Source: Hydrogenophaga sp.
GTDB taxonomy: Bacteria > Pseudomonadota > Gammaproteobacteria > Burkholderiales > Burkholderiaceae_C
Length of the DNA stretch: 64,000 nt
Direction of reading: 5' to 3'
NCBI RefSeq assembly: GCF_011772445.1
Contig: NZ_WVZN01000045.1
Location: 1 to 64,000 of the forward strand
The first letter of the stretch is position 1, and every line of letters begins with the position of its first letter. This document shows, piece after piece, positions 35,201 to 45,852 of the stretch. The notes beneath the pieces are model-generated. The model was not told where the DNA came from. It worked only from the letters and a program-made list of their open reading frames with translations, and searched no databases. A program made the position numbers and the translations under genes.

Positions 35201-35899
35201 TCAGGCCAGCCACACCTGCACCGGTGTCTGGTGCTGGTGCAGGACGAGCGAGATCGGCAGCGTGTCGTCTTCGGACAGCCGGGCCTGCTGGTACACGCGC
35301 AGCTTGGCCGGGCCGATGAGGGGCAAGACCAGTTCCCGCGTGGCGAGCAGCGCGGGCAGGGTCAGGGTGAGGCGCGCATGCGGCGCGTTCAATGGTCGCG
35401 TCCAGGCCACGGGTCCGCTGGCGTGCAGGGCCTGTTGGAGACCGGGCGCATGAGGAAAGAGCGAGGCGGTGTGGCCGTCCTCGCCCATGCCGAGGATGGC
35501 GAGGTCCCATGGCCAGGGCTCGCGGGCCAGGCGGTGGCTGGCGCCGTCGGCCAAGGTCTTGAGGGCCTTGTCATCCAGCGTGTCGGGCAACCCGTCGAAC
35601 CAGGGCACGAAGCTGGCCGCCGCCGCGTTCTGTTGCAGCAGGTGCGCGCGCACCAGGGCGGTGTTGCTGTCGGCGTGGTCGTGCGGCACGCAGCGCTCGT
35701 CCACCAGGGTGATGCTCACGCGCGACCACTCCAGCGGCTGCGTGCGCAAGGCCTCGAACAGCGGCACCGGCGACTTGCCGCCCGAGACCGCCAGCACCGC
35801 ATGGCCTCGCTGCTCGATCGCCTGGTGCAGGCGCAGGCCGATCCACGCGGCCAGGCGCTGCGCCAGTTCGGCGGGCGTGTTGCACGGGTGCTGGTTCAT
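35201..35899 (-). CDS. pgl: 6-phosphogluconolactonase
   Basis: A 232-residue DevB-type lactonase of the NagB/RpiA fold. It shows [16 protein letters not shown] for phosphate binding and [17 protein letters not shown] with the catalytic-region acidic residues, then [20 protein letters not shown]. It hydrolyses 6-phosphogluconolactone from the Zwf reaction. It starts 4 bases after the zwf stop, so translation is probably coupled. Confidence 0.93.
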   Translation of the reverse strand: MNQHPCNTPAELAQRLAAWIGLRLHQAIEQRGHAVLAVSGGKSPVPLFEALRTQPLEWSRVSITLVDERCVPHDHADSNTALVRAHLLQQNAAAASFVPWFDGLPDTLDDKALKTLADGASHRLAREPWPWDLAILGMGEDGHTASLFPHAPGLQQALHASGPVAWTRPLNAPHARLTLTLPALLATRELVLPLIGPAKLRVYQQARLSEDDTLPISLVLHQHQTPVQVWLA

Positions 35900-35903
35900 G
35901 CGA

Positions 35904-37370
<1,467 letters not shown>

Positions 37371-37425
37371 CGTTCTTTCTCGGGGCTTCATGAGTTACGA
37401 AGTGGTCCGATGATAGTGAAATAAA

Positions 37426-37442
37426 GTTACCAACGGGTTACC
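37426..37442. promoter_or_regulatory. GTTAC-N6-GTTAC direct repeat upstream of zwf
   Basis: GTTACC at 37426-37431 and 37437-37442 are spaced by 11 bases, one helical turn. Another GTTAC is at 37394-37398. The same GTTAC-N6-GTTAC arrangement, on the other strand, lies upstream of fba. Confidence 0.4.
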
Positions 37443-37491
37443 TTCGGTTCGCGGCTCAAGGGTGCGACCGTGTCGCACCGCGCGGGTTCCG

Positions 37492-38154
37492 TCAAGTCGG
37501 GGCGGGATCGGCCCGCAGGCCATCGGCCGTGAGCCGCAGCACGCGGTCGGCCCGGCGCGCGGCGGCCTCGGCGTGCGTCACCAGCACCAGCGAGGCGCCG
37601 TGCTCGCGCGTCTGCGCGAGCAAGAGGTCCATCACGCGCGTGGCGGTGGTGGGGTCGAGATTGCCGGTGGGCTCGTCGGCCAGCACGATGGCGGGCCGGT
37701 GCACCAGGGCGCGCGCGATGGCCACGCGCTGCAGCTGCCCGCCCGAGAGCTGCGCGGGCAGGCGCGCGCCCAGGCCTTGCAGGCCCACGGCGTCCATCAG
37801 GGCCTGCACGCGCGCGGGCTCGGGGCGCTTGAGCAGCAGCAGGGGCAGGCCGATGTTCTGCGCCACGTCGAGGTGCGGCAGCACGTGGAAGGCCTGGAAC
37901 ACGAAGCCCAGGTTCGCGCGGCGCCAGTGGGCGCGCTGCGCTTCGTCGAGGGTGGCCAGGTCGGTGCCGTTGTGCAGCACGCGGCCTTCGCTCCAGTCGT
38001 CCAGCGCGGCCAGGCAGTTGAGCAGGGTGGACTTGCCGACACCGGACTCGCCGACGATGGCGATGAACTCGCCGGGCTCGACGCGCAGGTCGACGTGGCG
38101 GAACACGGGCGTGTCGCCGTAGAGCTTGCCGAGCTTTTCGGTGACGAGGCTCAT
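37492..38154 (-). CDS. ABC transporter ATP-binding protein (LolD/MacB/FtsE-like)
   Basis: A 220-residue ATPase with Walker [12 protein letters not shown]-loop [12 protein letters not shown], signature [16 protein letters not shown], Walker [13 protein letters not shown] and H-loop VTHAEAA. The [10 protein letters not shown] form is typical of the LolD/MacB/FtsE type-VII group that works with FtsX-like permeases. No permease gene is adjacent, so the partner is unknown. The upstream spacer to purE is occupied by dispersed repeat copy B. Confidence 0.88.
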   Translation of the reverse strand: MSLVTEKLGKLYGDTPVFRHVDLRVEPGEFIAIVGESGVGKSTLLNCLAALDDWSEGRVLHNGTDLATLDEAQRAHWRRANLGFVFQAFHVLPHLDVAQNIGLPLLLLKRPEPARVQALMDAVGLQGLGARLPAQLSGGQLQRVAIARALVHRPAIVLADEPTGNLDPTTATRVMDLLLAQTREHGASLVLVTHAEAAARRADRVLRLTADGLRADPAPT

Positions 38155-38166
38155 GCGCGATCCGGC

Positions 38167-38235
38167 GCCGGGCCGCCCCAAGCCGGATCAGCCCCCTCGG
38201 GGGGCAGCGACCCGCGCAGCGGTGGAGCGTGGGGG
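38167..38235. repeat. 69-base dispersed intergenic repeat, copy B
   Basis: 67 of 69 positions are identical to 31030-31098. It fills almost the whole spacer between purE and the ABC ATPase gene. Confidence 0.9.
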
Positions 38236-38236
38236 C

Positions 38237-38731
38237 TCATGTATTCGGAGGAAGCGTCATTGACCGCGCCGCCTCGGTCTGCTCGGCGCGGAAGGCCTGC
38301 AGCTTCGCGCGCAGCGCCTCGTCGTGGCTGGCCAGCATTGCCACCGCGAACAGCGCCGCGTTGGCCGCGCCGGCCGGGCCGATGGCGAAGGTGGCCACGG
38401 GCACGCCCTTGGGCATCTGCACGATGCTGTGCAGCGAATCCACGCCGCTGAGGTGCTTGCTGGCCACTGGCACGCCCAACACCGGCACCACCGTCTTGGC
38501 GGCCAGCATGCCGGGCAGGTGCGCGGCGCCCCCCGCGCCCGCGATGATGGCCTTGAGCCCGCGCGCGGCGGCGGCTTCGGCGTAGGCGAACATGTCGTCG
38601 GGCATGCGGTGGGCCGAGACCACGCGCGCCTCGTGCGCGACGCCGAATTGCTGGAGGATCTGCACGGCGTGCTGCATGGTGTCCCAGTCGCTGCTGGAAC
38701 CCATGACCACGCCCACGGGGATGGGGTTCAT
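38237..38731 (-). CDS. purE: N5-carboxyaminoimidazole ribonucleotide mutase
   Basis: A 164-residue class I PurE of purine synthesis, converting N5-CAIR to [16 protein letters not shown] binds the substrate phosphate, and the catalytic histidine is in [19 protein letters not shown]-like sequence ([16 protein letters not shown]) is also present. PurK, the usual partner, is not found next to it. The gene is divergent from the thioredoxin-TPR gene. Confidence 0.93.
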   Translation of the reverse strand: MNPIPVGVVMGSSSDWDTMQHAVQILQQFGVAHEARVVSAHRMPDDMFAYAEAAAARGLKAIIAGAGGAAHLPGMLAAKTVVPVLGVPVASKHLSGVDSLHSIVQMPKGVPVATFAIGPAGAANAALFAVAMLASHDEALRAKLQAFRAEQTEAARSMTLPPNT

Positions 38732-38809
38732 GGAATCGGCTTTCGGCCCGCGGGGCCTCCGGTAAAGTGGCGATTTTACGTTTCGACCCCACCTACCCCG
38801 AGCGCAGCC

Positions 38810-39718
38810 ATGATCGACGTCACCATCGCCAACTTCGAAGCCGAGGTCATCGAAGCCTCGATGCAGACCCCCGTGCTGGTGGACTTCTGGGCCCCCTGGT
38901 GCGGCCCCTGCAAGGTCATCGGCCCCCTCCTGGAAAAGCTCGAGATCGACTACGCGGGCCGCTTCAAGCTCGTGAAGATCGACTCCGACCAGGAGCAGCA
39001 GCTGGCCGCCGCCTTCGGCGTGCGCAGCATCCCCACCTGCGTGCTGCTGATGAATGGCCAGCCGGTGGACGGTTTCATGGGCGCCTTGCCCGAGGGCCAG
39101 TTGCGCGCCTTCCTCGACAAGCACCTGCCCGGCGAGGGCGAGCTGGTGGCCGAGGCCGAAGGCGCCGCCGCGCAGGAGGCCCTGGCCGATGGCGACACCG
39201 AGACCGCCCTGGAGCGCCTGCGCCAGGCGGTGCAGGCCGACCCCGACAACGACGACGCGCGATTCGACCTGGTGAAGCTGCTGCTGGAGCTGGGCGAGGA
39301 CGATGAGGCCAAGGTGGCCTTCGCGCCTGTCATCGCCAAGGCCGATGCGGTGCGCCGGCTGGATTCGCTCAAGCGCTGGATGGCCGCGCGCGACGCCCAG
39401 GCCGACGTGGCCGAGCCCGAGGCCCGCATGACGGCGCTGGACACGGCGATCGCCGCCAACAAGCGCGACTTCGACGCGCGCTTCGCCCGCGCGCAGTTGC
39501 TGATGGCCTACGGCCAGTGGACGGCCGCGATGGACGAGCTGCTGGAGATCCTGATGCGCGACAAGGCCTGGAACGAGGACCTTGCGCGCAAGACCTACAT
39601 CGCCATCCTCGACGTCATCGAGCCGCCCAAGCCCAAGGTGGCGGAAGGCCAGGTGCCGCCGGAGGACCCGACGGTGGCGACATACCGGCGTCGGCTGTCG
39701 TCCGTCGTTCTGAGCTGA
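38810..39718 (+). CDS. Thioredoxin domain plus TPR protein (CnoX/YbbN-type chaperedoxin)
   Basis: A 302-residue protein. Residues 1-108 are a thioredoxin fold with an intact active site WCGPC (29-33) and cis-proline in SIPT. Residues about 120-290 are TPR-like helices ([18 protein letters not shown] and onward). CnoX proteins protect substrates from overoxidation and hand them to GroEL or DnaK. Here the CxxC is kept, unlike in E. coli YbbN, so redox activity is likely. It ends convergently with purC. Confidence 0.9.
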   Translation: MIDVTIANFEAEVIEASMQTPVLVDFWAPWCGPCKVIGPLLEKLEIDYAGRFKLVKIDSDQEQQLAAAFGVRSIPTCVLLMNGQPVDGFMGALPEGQLRAFLDKHLPGEGELVAEAEGAAAQEALADGDTETALERLRQAVQADPDNDDARFDLVKLLLELGEDDEAKVAFAPVIAKADAVRRLDSLKRWMAARDAQADVAEPEARMTALDTAIAANKRDFDARFARAQLLMAYGQWTAAMDELLEILMRDKAWNEDLARKTYIAILDVIEPPKPKVAEGQVPPEDPTVATYRRRLSSVVLS

Positions 39719-39732
39719 GGGCCTCCCTCAGC
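39714..39732. terminator. Palindrome spanning the stops of the CnoX-type and purC genes
   Basis: GCTGAGGG (39714-39721) and CCCTCAGC (39725-39732) form an 8-base stem with a 3-base loop that contains both convergent stop codons. There is no T-run, so it may be a weak bidirectional terminator. Confidence 0.45.
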
Positions 39733-40636
39733 CCACCAGGCGCGTGAGCGCCTCGCGGTACTTCTCCGCCGTCTTCTCGATCACCTCGCGCGGCAGACGC
39801 GGCGCGGGCGGGGTCTTGTCCCAGGGCTTGCCCTTCACCTTCGCGCCTTCGAGCCAGTCGCGCAGGTACTGCTTGTCGTAGCTGGGCGGGTTGCTGCCCA
39901 CAGCGTAGCTCTCGGCCGGCCAGTAGCGCGAGCTGTCGGGCGTGAGCACCTCGTCCATCAGCACCACGCGGCCCGCGGCGTCCAGGCCGAACTCGAACTT
40001 GGTGTCCGCGATGATGATGCCCTTGTCCAGCGCGATGGCCGCTGCGGCCTGGTACAGCTTGATCGCGATGTCGCGGATCTGCGCGGCCACATCGGCGCCC
40101 ACCATCTCCACCGTGCGCTCGAAGGTGATGTTCTCGTCGTGCTCGCCCATCGCGGCCTTGGCGGCCGGCGTGTAGATGGGCTCGGGCAGCTTGGAGGCGT
40201 TCTGCAGGCCCTCGGGCAACGGCACGCCGCAGACCGAGCGGCTTTCCTGGTACTCCTTCCAGCCGCTGCCGGCCAGGTAGCCGCGCACCACGGCTTCCAC
40301 GGGGATGGGTTTGAGGCGCTGCACCAGCATGGAGCGGCCCGCCACCTGCGCGCGCTCGGCGGGCGCGACCACGCCCGCGGGGTCCTCGCCCGTCAGATGG
40401 ATGGGGCAGACGTTCAAGCCATTGGGGCCCAGGCGGTCGAACCAGAACAGCGAGAGTTTCGTCAGCAGTTCGCCCTTGCCGGGGATGGGCTCGCCCATGA
40501 TCACGTCGAAGGCGCTGATGCGGTCGGACGCGACCATGAGGATGCGGTCGTCGCCAACGGCGTAGTTGTCGCGCACCTTGCCGCGCGCGAGCAGCGGCAG
40601 CGACGTGAGATTGGAGGTGTGCAGGGCGGAGGTCAT
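39728..40636 (-). CDS. purC: SAICAR synthetase
   Basis: A 302-residue phosphoribosylaminoimidazole-succinocarboxamide synthase. [28 protein letters not shown] is the N-terminal ATP-binding signature, and [11 protein letters not shown] with [17 protein letters not shown] are the central motifs. It acts one step after PurE. It carries its own start with GGAGGT close before the ATG. Confidence 0.95.
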   Translation of the reverse strand: MTSALHTSNLTSLPLLARGKVRDNYAVGDDRILMVASDRISAFDVIMGEPIPGKGELLTKLSLFWFDRLGPNGLNVCPIHLTGEDPAGVVAPAERAQVAGRSMLVQRLKPIPVEAVVRGYLAGSGWKEYQESRSVCGVPLPEGLQNASKLPEPIYTPAAKAAMGEHDENITFERTVEMVGADVAAQIRDIAIKLYQAAAAIALDKGIIIADTKFEFGLDAAGRVVLMDEVLTPDSSRYWPAESYAVGSNPPSYDKQYLRDWLEGAKVKGKPWDKTPPAPRLPREVIEKTAEKYREALTRLVG

Positions 40637-40660
40637 GGCGCGGGTGGGATCGTAGGGGCA

Positions 40661-40693
40661 AGAAAAAGGCCCGTTGAACGCTCAACGGGCCTT
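40661..40693 (-). terminator. Rho-independent terminator of the Bug receptor gene
   Basis: Read leftward, AAGGCCCGTTGA (40682-40693) pairs with 40666-40677 over a 4-base loop and is followed by TTTTTCT. It lies 63 bases after the stop of the leftward receptor gene and before the purC start. Confidence 0.85.
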
Positions 40694-40755
40694 GCGCAGT
40701 TCGGCGGGATTATCGCAAGTTGGCGCGCCGGCCGGGGCAATGCCCGACCGGGCCC

Positions 40756-41754
40756 TCACTTGGCCGCCAGTCCCAGGCGCTCGATCAGGGCCTTGTCCTT
40801 GGCGAAGGTCTCGCTCGCCCACTTCTTGTAGTCCTCGCCGTTGCGGTACCACACGGCCTGGTTGAGCTGGCCGAGCACCTCCATGTGCTTGGGGTCGTCC
40901 ATGGCCTTCTTGAAGGCGTCGTGCAGGGTCTTCACCACGGCCGGGTCCATGCCCTTGGGGCCCGCCAGGCCGTAAGGCGAGGTGGAGACCACGCCGTAGC
41001 CCAGCTCCTGCGCGGTGGGCACTTCGGGCCAGCGCTGGGTGCGCTGTTCCCCGAAGGTGACGAGCAGGCGCATCTGGCCCGCGTCGACGTACTTGTCCCA
41101 GCCGCTGGCGTCGCTCTGGGCCATCACGTGGCCGCCCAGCAGCGCGGCCTGCAAGTCGGCGTTGCCCTTGAAGGGCACGTGCACGAGCTTGACCTTGGCG
41201 TTGCCGGCCAGCTCTTCCATCAGCAGGTGCGGGCTGCTGCCGGTGCCGGTGGAGCCGTAGTTGATCTCGCCGGGCTTCTGGCGCGCGGCCTCGATGTAGT
41301 CCTTGAAGGTCTTGTAGGGCGAGTCGGACTTGACGGTAAGGCCGAAGGTGTAGCCCGAGACGCCGATGATGTAGGTGAAGTCGTTCAGCGGGTCCCAGTT
41401 GGTTTTCTGCATGTGCGGCATGCGCAGCAGCCCCAAGGGGAACTGGGCGATGGTGTAGCCGTCGGGCTTGGCGGTCTGCGCCATGGTGCTGGGGCCCAGG
41501 GTGCCGCCCGCGCCGGGGCGGTTCTCCACGGTGATGGGCTGTCCCATGTGCTTGCTGGCGAGCTCGGCCAGGGTGCGCAGGTGGCGGTCGGTGGAGCCGC
41601 CGGCGGGCCAGGGCACGATCAGGGTGATGGGGCGGCTGGGGTAGGCCTGGGCCTGGGCCGACACCCAGGGGGCGGCGCCGGCGCTTGCGGCCACGCCGGC
41701 CAGCAGCAGGCTGCGGCGGCGGATCCTCGGTGCATGTTCGGTCGGGCGGGTCAT
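40756..41754 (-). CDS. Bug/TctC-family periplasmic receptor with Tat-type signal
   Basis: A 332-residue receptor. The N-terminus has RIRRRSLLLAGVAASAG, a twin-arginine-like signal, with cleavage near VSAQAQA. The mature part has the Bug motifs ITLIVPWPAGGSTDRHLR and ENRPGAGGTLG. AAGGAG precedes the ATG. It lies behind the acyl-CoA ligase gene and probably captures the acid that the ligase activates (inference). The ligand is unknown. Confidence 0.88.
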   Translation of the reverse strand: MTRPTEHAPRIRRRSLLLAGVAASAGAAPWVSAQAQAYPSRPITLIVPWPAGGSTDRHLRTLAELASKHMGQPITVENRPGAGGTLGPSTMAQTAKPDGYTIAQFPLGLLRMPHMQKTNWDPLNDFTYIIGVSGYTFGLTVKSDSPYKTFKDYIEAARQKPGEINYGSTGTGSSPHLLMEELAGNAKVKLVHVPFKGNADLQAALLGGHVMAQSDASGWDKYVDAGQMRLLVTFGEQRTQRWPEVPTAQELGYGVVSTSPYGLAGPKGMDPAVVKTLHDAFKKAMDDPKHMEVLGQLNQAVWYRNGEDYKKWASETFAKDKALIERLGLAAK

Positions 41755-41823
41755 CGTCTTGTCTCCTTGCGGGGGGTGGTGCCGGGTGGCGATGGGTGCC
41801 GCGCAGCGCACGGCGCGGGGGAA

Positions 41824-43554
41824 TCAGGAAGGCGAAGGGTGGGTGGCGGCGTCGCGCGCGGCCTGCTGCGCCTGCAACTCGCGCCACATCACCTTGCCGC
41901 TGCCCGAGCGGGGCAGCGAGGCCACGAACTCCACGATGCGCGGGCTCTTGTAGGCGGCCATCTGGCCGTGCGCCCAGTCGATGAGGTCCTGCTCGCTCAC
42001 CTGGCCGCGCTGCTCGGGCCGCAGCACCACCAGGGCCTTCACCGTCTCACCGCGTCGCGCATCGCGCGCGCCGATGACGCAGGCCTCCTGGATGGCGGGG
42101 TGGCGGTACATCAGCGCCTCCACCTCGGCGGGCCAGACCTTGTAGCCGCTGGCGTTGATCATCCGCTTGAGGCGGTCGGTCATGAAGAAGTAGCCCTCGC
42201 CGTCGACGTGGCCGAGGTCGCCGGTGCGCAGGAAACGCTGGCCGTCGAGTTCGATGAAGGCCTCCGCCGTGGCCTGCGGGTTGCGCCAGTAGCCCTGCAT
42301 CACCTGCGGGCCGTGCACCACGATCTCGCCGGTCTCGCCCACGGGCCGCTCGGCCAGGGTGTCGGGGTCGATCACGCGCGCGTCGACCTCGAACACCGGC
42401 AGGCCCAGGCACTGGCGCTTGGGCCGGTGCAGCGGGTTGATGTGGGTGGCGGCCATGGTCTCGGTCATGCCATAGCCCTCGATGTAGTCGCGGCCGGTGA
42501 GGGCCTTCAGGCGCGCGGCCAGGGCGTCGGGCATGGCCGCGCCGCCGCCGCGCACGCAGCGCAGGCGCGAGAGGTCGTAGCGGTCGAGGTCCGGCAAGGC
42601 GAGGAAGTCGATCACCATGGTGGAGATGGCCTGCCACACCGTGACGCCGTAGCGTTCCATGCAGATCGCGGCGGCCTCGCGGTCCCAGCGCGACAGCACG
42701 ACGAGGGTGGCGCCGGCGTACAGCGGCCCGTTCAGGCTGCCCGACAGGCCGGTGACGTGGAAGAAGGGCAGCACCGAGAGGCAGACCGCGTCCTGCGTGG
42801 TGCCGAACCAGCGCACGCCGCCCACCAGCGTGGCCATCACGCTGCGGTGGGTGTGCATGCAGCCCTTGGGCAGGCCGGTGGTGCCCGAGGTGTAGGGCAT
42901 GGCGCACAGGTCGTCGGGGCCGGCGGTGAGCGGGCCGGGAGAGAGGTCGGCCGCCAGCGCGTCCGCCCAGGCGGTGAGGGCGGGGTGGTCGGTTGTCTCG
43001 CGCGGCGCGCGCACGAAGTCCGGCACGCGCAGCCCCGTGGGTTCACGCAGGTGGTCGCTGTAGGTGGCGACGATCGCGTGCTTCAGGCCCGTGCCGTTGT
43101 CGTCGCCCGCGGCCAGCAGTGGCCGCACGAAGGGCAGCAGGTCCTGCGCGACGACGGCCACGCGCGCGCCACTGTCGTCGATGCAGTGGCGCAGCTCCTC
43201 CTCGCGGTTCATGGGGTTCACCGGCACCACCACCGCGTTGGCGCGCAGGATGCCGTAGAAGGCCAGCGCCCACTGCGGGCTGTTCTGCAGGCACAGCAGC
43301 ACCCGGTCGCCCGCCTGCACGCCGCAGCGCTGCTGCAGAAAGGCGGCGATGCGCTCGGCCTCGCGCAGGGCCTGTGCGTAGCTCAGCGGGGTGTCGTAGT
43401 AGACGGTGAAAGGCTTGTCCGGGTGGCGCGCGGCCGACGCGGCGAGGTTGTGGAACACGTTCACCGGCGGCAGCGCGAGCGCGCGGGGCAGACCGGGTGG
43501 CCAGTGGGCTGAGGGGATCGGTGTCATGTGCTGGCCGCCAAATATTCCGCTCAT
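41824..43554 (-). CDS. Acyl-CoA ligase (AMP-forming)
   Basis: A 576-residue ANL-superfamily ligase that activates a carboxylic acid to its CoA ester through an acyl-adenylate. P-loop-like motif YTSGTTGLPKG, then GYGMTETMAATH, then FLRTGDLGHVDGEGYFFMTDRLKRMIN and the late catalytic lysine in PRSGSGKVMW. The ATG at 43554 follows AGGTGA. An ATG at 43527 is the alternative. It is divergent from the IclR regulator. The pairing with a Bug receptor suggests catabolism of an aromatic or fatty acid, substrate unknown. Confidence 0.87.
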   Translation of the reverse strand: MSGIFGGQHMTPIPSAHWPPGLPRALALPPVNVFHNLAASAARHPDKPFTVYYDTPLSYAQALREAERIAAFLQQRCGVQAGDRVLLCLQNSPQWALAFYGILRANAVVVPVNPMNREEELRHCIDDSGARVAVVAQDLLPFVRPLLAAGDDNGTGLKHAIVATYSDHLREPTGLRVPDFVRAPRETTDHPALTAWADALAADLSPGPLTAGPDDLCAMPYTSGTTGLPKGCMHTHRSVMATLVGGVRWFGTTQDAVCLSVLPFFHVTGLSGSLNGPLYAGATLVVLSRWDREAAAICMERYGVTVWQAISTMVIDFLALPDLDRYDLSRLRCVRGGGAAMPDALAARLKALTGRDYIEGYGMTETMAATHINPLHRPKRQCLGLPVFEVDARVIDPDTLAERPVGETGEIVVHGPQVMQGYWRNPQATAEAFIELDGQRFLRTGDLGHVDGEGYFFMTDRLKRMINASGYKVWPAEVEALMYRHPAIQEACVIGARDARRGETVKALVVLRPEQRGQVSEQDLIDWAHGQMAAYKSPRIVEFVASLPRSGSGKVMWRELQAQQAARDAATHPSPS

Positions 43555-43559
43555 CGGAA
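43545..43559. promoter_or_regulatory. IclR-type operator, ligase side
   Basis: TTCCG-CTCAT-CGGAA, a palindrome of form TTCCG-N5-CGGAA. It covers the chosen ligase start codon, which may mean that the downstream ATG at 43527 is used or that bound regulator blocks translation-competent transcripts. Confidence 0.6.
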
Positions 43560-43658
43560 AATCACCTGGCGTGCGTTCAATATGCGACGCAGCGTCTGGC
43601 ATCGTCAATGCCGCTCAGGGAAATCGAGCATGGCCCGTAGGCACCTTGGCGACTTAAA

Positions 43659-43673
43659 TTCCGTTCAGCGGAA
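43659..43673. promoter_or_regulatory. IclR-type operator, regulator side
   Basis: TTCCG-TTCAG-CGGAA, the second TTCCG-N5-CGGAA palindrome, 20 bases before the IclR start. The two sites are 114 bases apart in the divergent spacer. Confidence 0.6.
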
Positions 43674-43693
43674 TATCTGAACACCCCGGTTCC

Positions 43694-44521
43694 ATGGGAC
43701 GTCAACGCCAGCTTGCTTCACCCACCCCCGACGAGGCCGACCCGGCGCAGGACCGCCGCTTCGTGACCGCGCTCGCGCGCGGCCTGGCGCTGCTGCGCTG
43801 CTTCGGCCCCACCGACCGCTGGCTCGCGCACCAGGAGCTCGCGCGCCGCAGCGGCCTGCCGCAGGCCACGGTGTCGCGGCTCACGTTCACGCTCACCAGC
43901 CTGGGCTACCTGCGCCACCGCGCCGGCACGGGCGAGTACGCGCTGAGCCCGGCGGTGCTCTCGCTGGGCTTCAGCGTGCTGTCCAATTTCGAGGTCGGGC
44001 GCCTGGCGCGGCCTTTCATGGAGACCCTGGCCGAGCACACGCAGGCCGCCATCTCGCTGGGCGTGCGGCACGGCACGTCGATGGTCTACGTGGCGCACTG
44101 CCGCAGCACGGCGCGCCTCATCCTGGGGCTGGACGTGGGCACGCGCCTGCCCTTCGCCGAAACGGCGATGGGGCGCGCGATGTGGTGTGCCTCGACGCCG
44201 GGCATGCGCGCGTTGATCGCGCGCCGGCTGCAGGCCGAGGACCCGACCCGCTGGCCCGAGCGCGAGGCCGGGCTGCGGCGCGCAGAAGCGGACCACGCGG
44301 CGCAGGGCTACGTCGTGTCGGCCTCGGAATGGGAGCAGGACATCGCCGCCATCGGCGTCGGTCTGGACCTGGGCGATGGCCGCGAGCCGCTCTCGCTCAC
44401 CGTGGGCGGGCCGGCGGCGCGGCTCAAGGGTGCCTTGCTGCACGAGGACTTCGCGCCCGCGCTGGTGCGCACGGGCCGTCAGATCGTGGCGGCGATACAG
44501 GCCGGGGGCTGGGAGGACTGA
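43694..44521 (+). CDS. IclR-family transcriptional regulator
   Basis: A 275-residue regulator. The N-terminal winged helix reads ALARGLALLRCFGPTDRWLAHQELARRSGLPQATVSRLTFTLTSLGYL, and the C-terminal effector domain includes VGTRLPFAETAMGRAMW and the family's IAAIGVGL. It is most likely the regulator of the divergent acyl-CoA ligase and Bug receptor genes through the two TTCCG-N5-CGGAA sites. Confidence 0.9.
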   Translation: MGRQRQLASPTPDEADPAQDRRFVTALARGLALLRCFGPTDRWLAHQELARRSGLPQATVSRLTFTLTSLGYLRHRAGTGEYALSPAVLSLGFSVLSNFEVGRLARPFMETLAEHTQAAISLGVRHGTSMVYVAHCRSTARLILGLDVGTRLPFAETAMGRAMWCASTPGMRALIARRLQAEDPTRWPEREAGLRRAEADHAAQGYVVSASEWEQDIAAIGVGLDLGDGREPLSLTVGGPAARLKGALLHEDFAPALVRTGRQIVAAIQAGGWED

Positions 44522-44526
44522 GGCCG

Positions 44527-44568
44527 CAAAAAAGGACGCCACCGCCGGCGGACCGGTGCGGTGGCGTC
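44527..44568 (-). terminator. Rho-independent terminator of fba
   Basis: Read leftward, GACGCCACCGC (complement of 44558-44568) pairs with 44535-44545 and is followed by a T-run (complement of the seven-residue A-rich tract at 44528-44533). It lies just after the fba stop and after the convergent IclR gene. Confidence 0.85.
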
Positions 44569-44585
44569 GTGTGGGGCGCGAAGGC

Positions 44586-45650
44586 TCAGTTCACCACTTG
44601 CGCCAGCTCGCCCTTGGCGTACTTGCCGGCGACGACCTGCAGGCTCTCGCCCTTGATCTTGCCGGCCTGGCCTTCGCAGCCGAACTCGATGTAACGCTGC
44701 TTGCAGATCTGCTTGGCGGCCTCGCGCGCGGGCTTGAGCCACTCGCGGGCGTCGAACTTGTCGGGGTTCTCGGCCAGGAACTTGCGCACCGCGCCCGTCA
44801 TGGCCAGGCGGATGTCGGTGTCGATGTTGATCTTGCGCACGCCGTACTTGATGGCCTTCTGGATCTCCTCGACGGGCACGCCGTAGGTCTCCTTCATCTT
44901 GCCGCCGTACTGGTTGATCTGCGCCAGCAGCTCCTGCGGCACGCTGGACGAGCCGTGCATGACGAGGTGCGTGTTGGGCAGGCGGCGGTGGATCTCGGCG
45001 ATGCGCTCGATGGCCAGGATGTCGCCCGTGGGCTTGCGGGTGAACTTGTAGGCGCCGTGGCTGGTGCCGATGGCGATGGCCAGCGCGTCGAGTTGCGTCT
45101 TCTTGACGAAGTCGGCGGCCTGCTCGGGGTCGGTCAGAAGTTGCTCGCGCGTCATGGTGGCGTCGGTGCCGTGGCCGTCTTCCTTGTCGCCCTTCATGGT
45201 CTCCAGACTGCCCAGGCAGCCCAGTTCGCCCTCGACGGTGACGCCCAGTTTGTGCGCCATGTCGACGACCTGTTTCGTCACGTCCACGTTGTAGTCGTAG
45301 CTGGCAATGGTCTTGCCGTCGGCCTCCAGGCTGCCGTCCATCATCACGGAGGAGAAGCCCAGGTTGATCGCGCCCTTGCACACGTCGGGGCTCTGGCCGT
45401 GGTCCTGGTGCATGACCAGGGGGATGTGCGGGTACATCTCGATGGCGGCCTGGATCAGGTGCTTGATGAAGGGCTCGCCCGCGTATTTGCGCGCGCCGGC
45501 GCTGGCCTGCAGGATGACGGGGGCTCCCACCTCATCGGCCGCGGCCATGACGGCCTGCACCTGTTCGAGGTTGTTCACGTTGAACGCCGGGATGCCGTAG
45601 GTATTGGCGGCGGCGTGGTCGAGCAGTTCGCGCATGGAGACGAGTGCCAT
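44586..45650 (-). CDS. fba: Class II fructose-bisphosphate aldolase
   Basis: A 354-residue zinc-dependent aldolase of the CbbA/Fba type. Zinc and active-site motifs are [18 protein letters not shown] and [24 protein letters not shown] binds phosphate. AGAGGAA precedes the ATG by 5 bases. It serves glycolysis/gluconeogenesis together with pyk and pgi in this window. Confidence 0.95.
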   Translation of the reverse strand: MALVSMRELLDHAAANTYGIPAFNVNNLEQVQAVMAAADEVGAPVILQASAGARKYAGEPFIKHLIQAAIEMYPHIPLVMHQDHGQSPDVCKGAINLGFSSVMMDGSLEADGKTIASYDYNVDVTKQVVDMAHKLGVTVEGELGCLGSLETMKGDKEDGHGTDATMTREQLLTDPEQAADFVKKTQLDALAIAIGTSHGAYKFTRKPTGDILAIERIAEIHRRLPNTHLVMHGSSSVPQELLAQINQYGGKMKETYGVPVEEIQKAIKYGVRKINIDTDIRLAMTGAVRKFLAENPDKFDAREWLKPAREAAKQICKQRYIEFGCEGQAGKIKGESLQVVAGKYAKGELAQVVN

Positions 45651-45672
45651 GGGATTCCTCTTTGAGTCGTTG

Positions 45673-45689
45673 GTAACCGTGGTGTAACC
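45673..45689. promoter_or_regulatory. GTTAC-N6-GTTAC direct repeat upstream of fba
   Basis: Read on the - strand, GTTAC-ACCACG-GTTAC lies 22-38 bases before the fba start. The 11-base period equals that upstream of zwf, suggesting a common regulator of central sugar metabolism (inference). Confidence 0.4.
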
Positions 45690-45852
45690 CGGGATTTTAA
45701 CTTTCGACCTGCGCGCGCCGTCTCCCATGCCCCCCTGGCCTTACGTGTGCTTTCACACCCCGGTCATGTCACCAATCGTCACAACCCCACGGGGAACTGT
45801 GGAGCCGCAAAGGCACACGGTCAGGCTTTGGCACAAGAAGAAAGGACACGCC

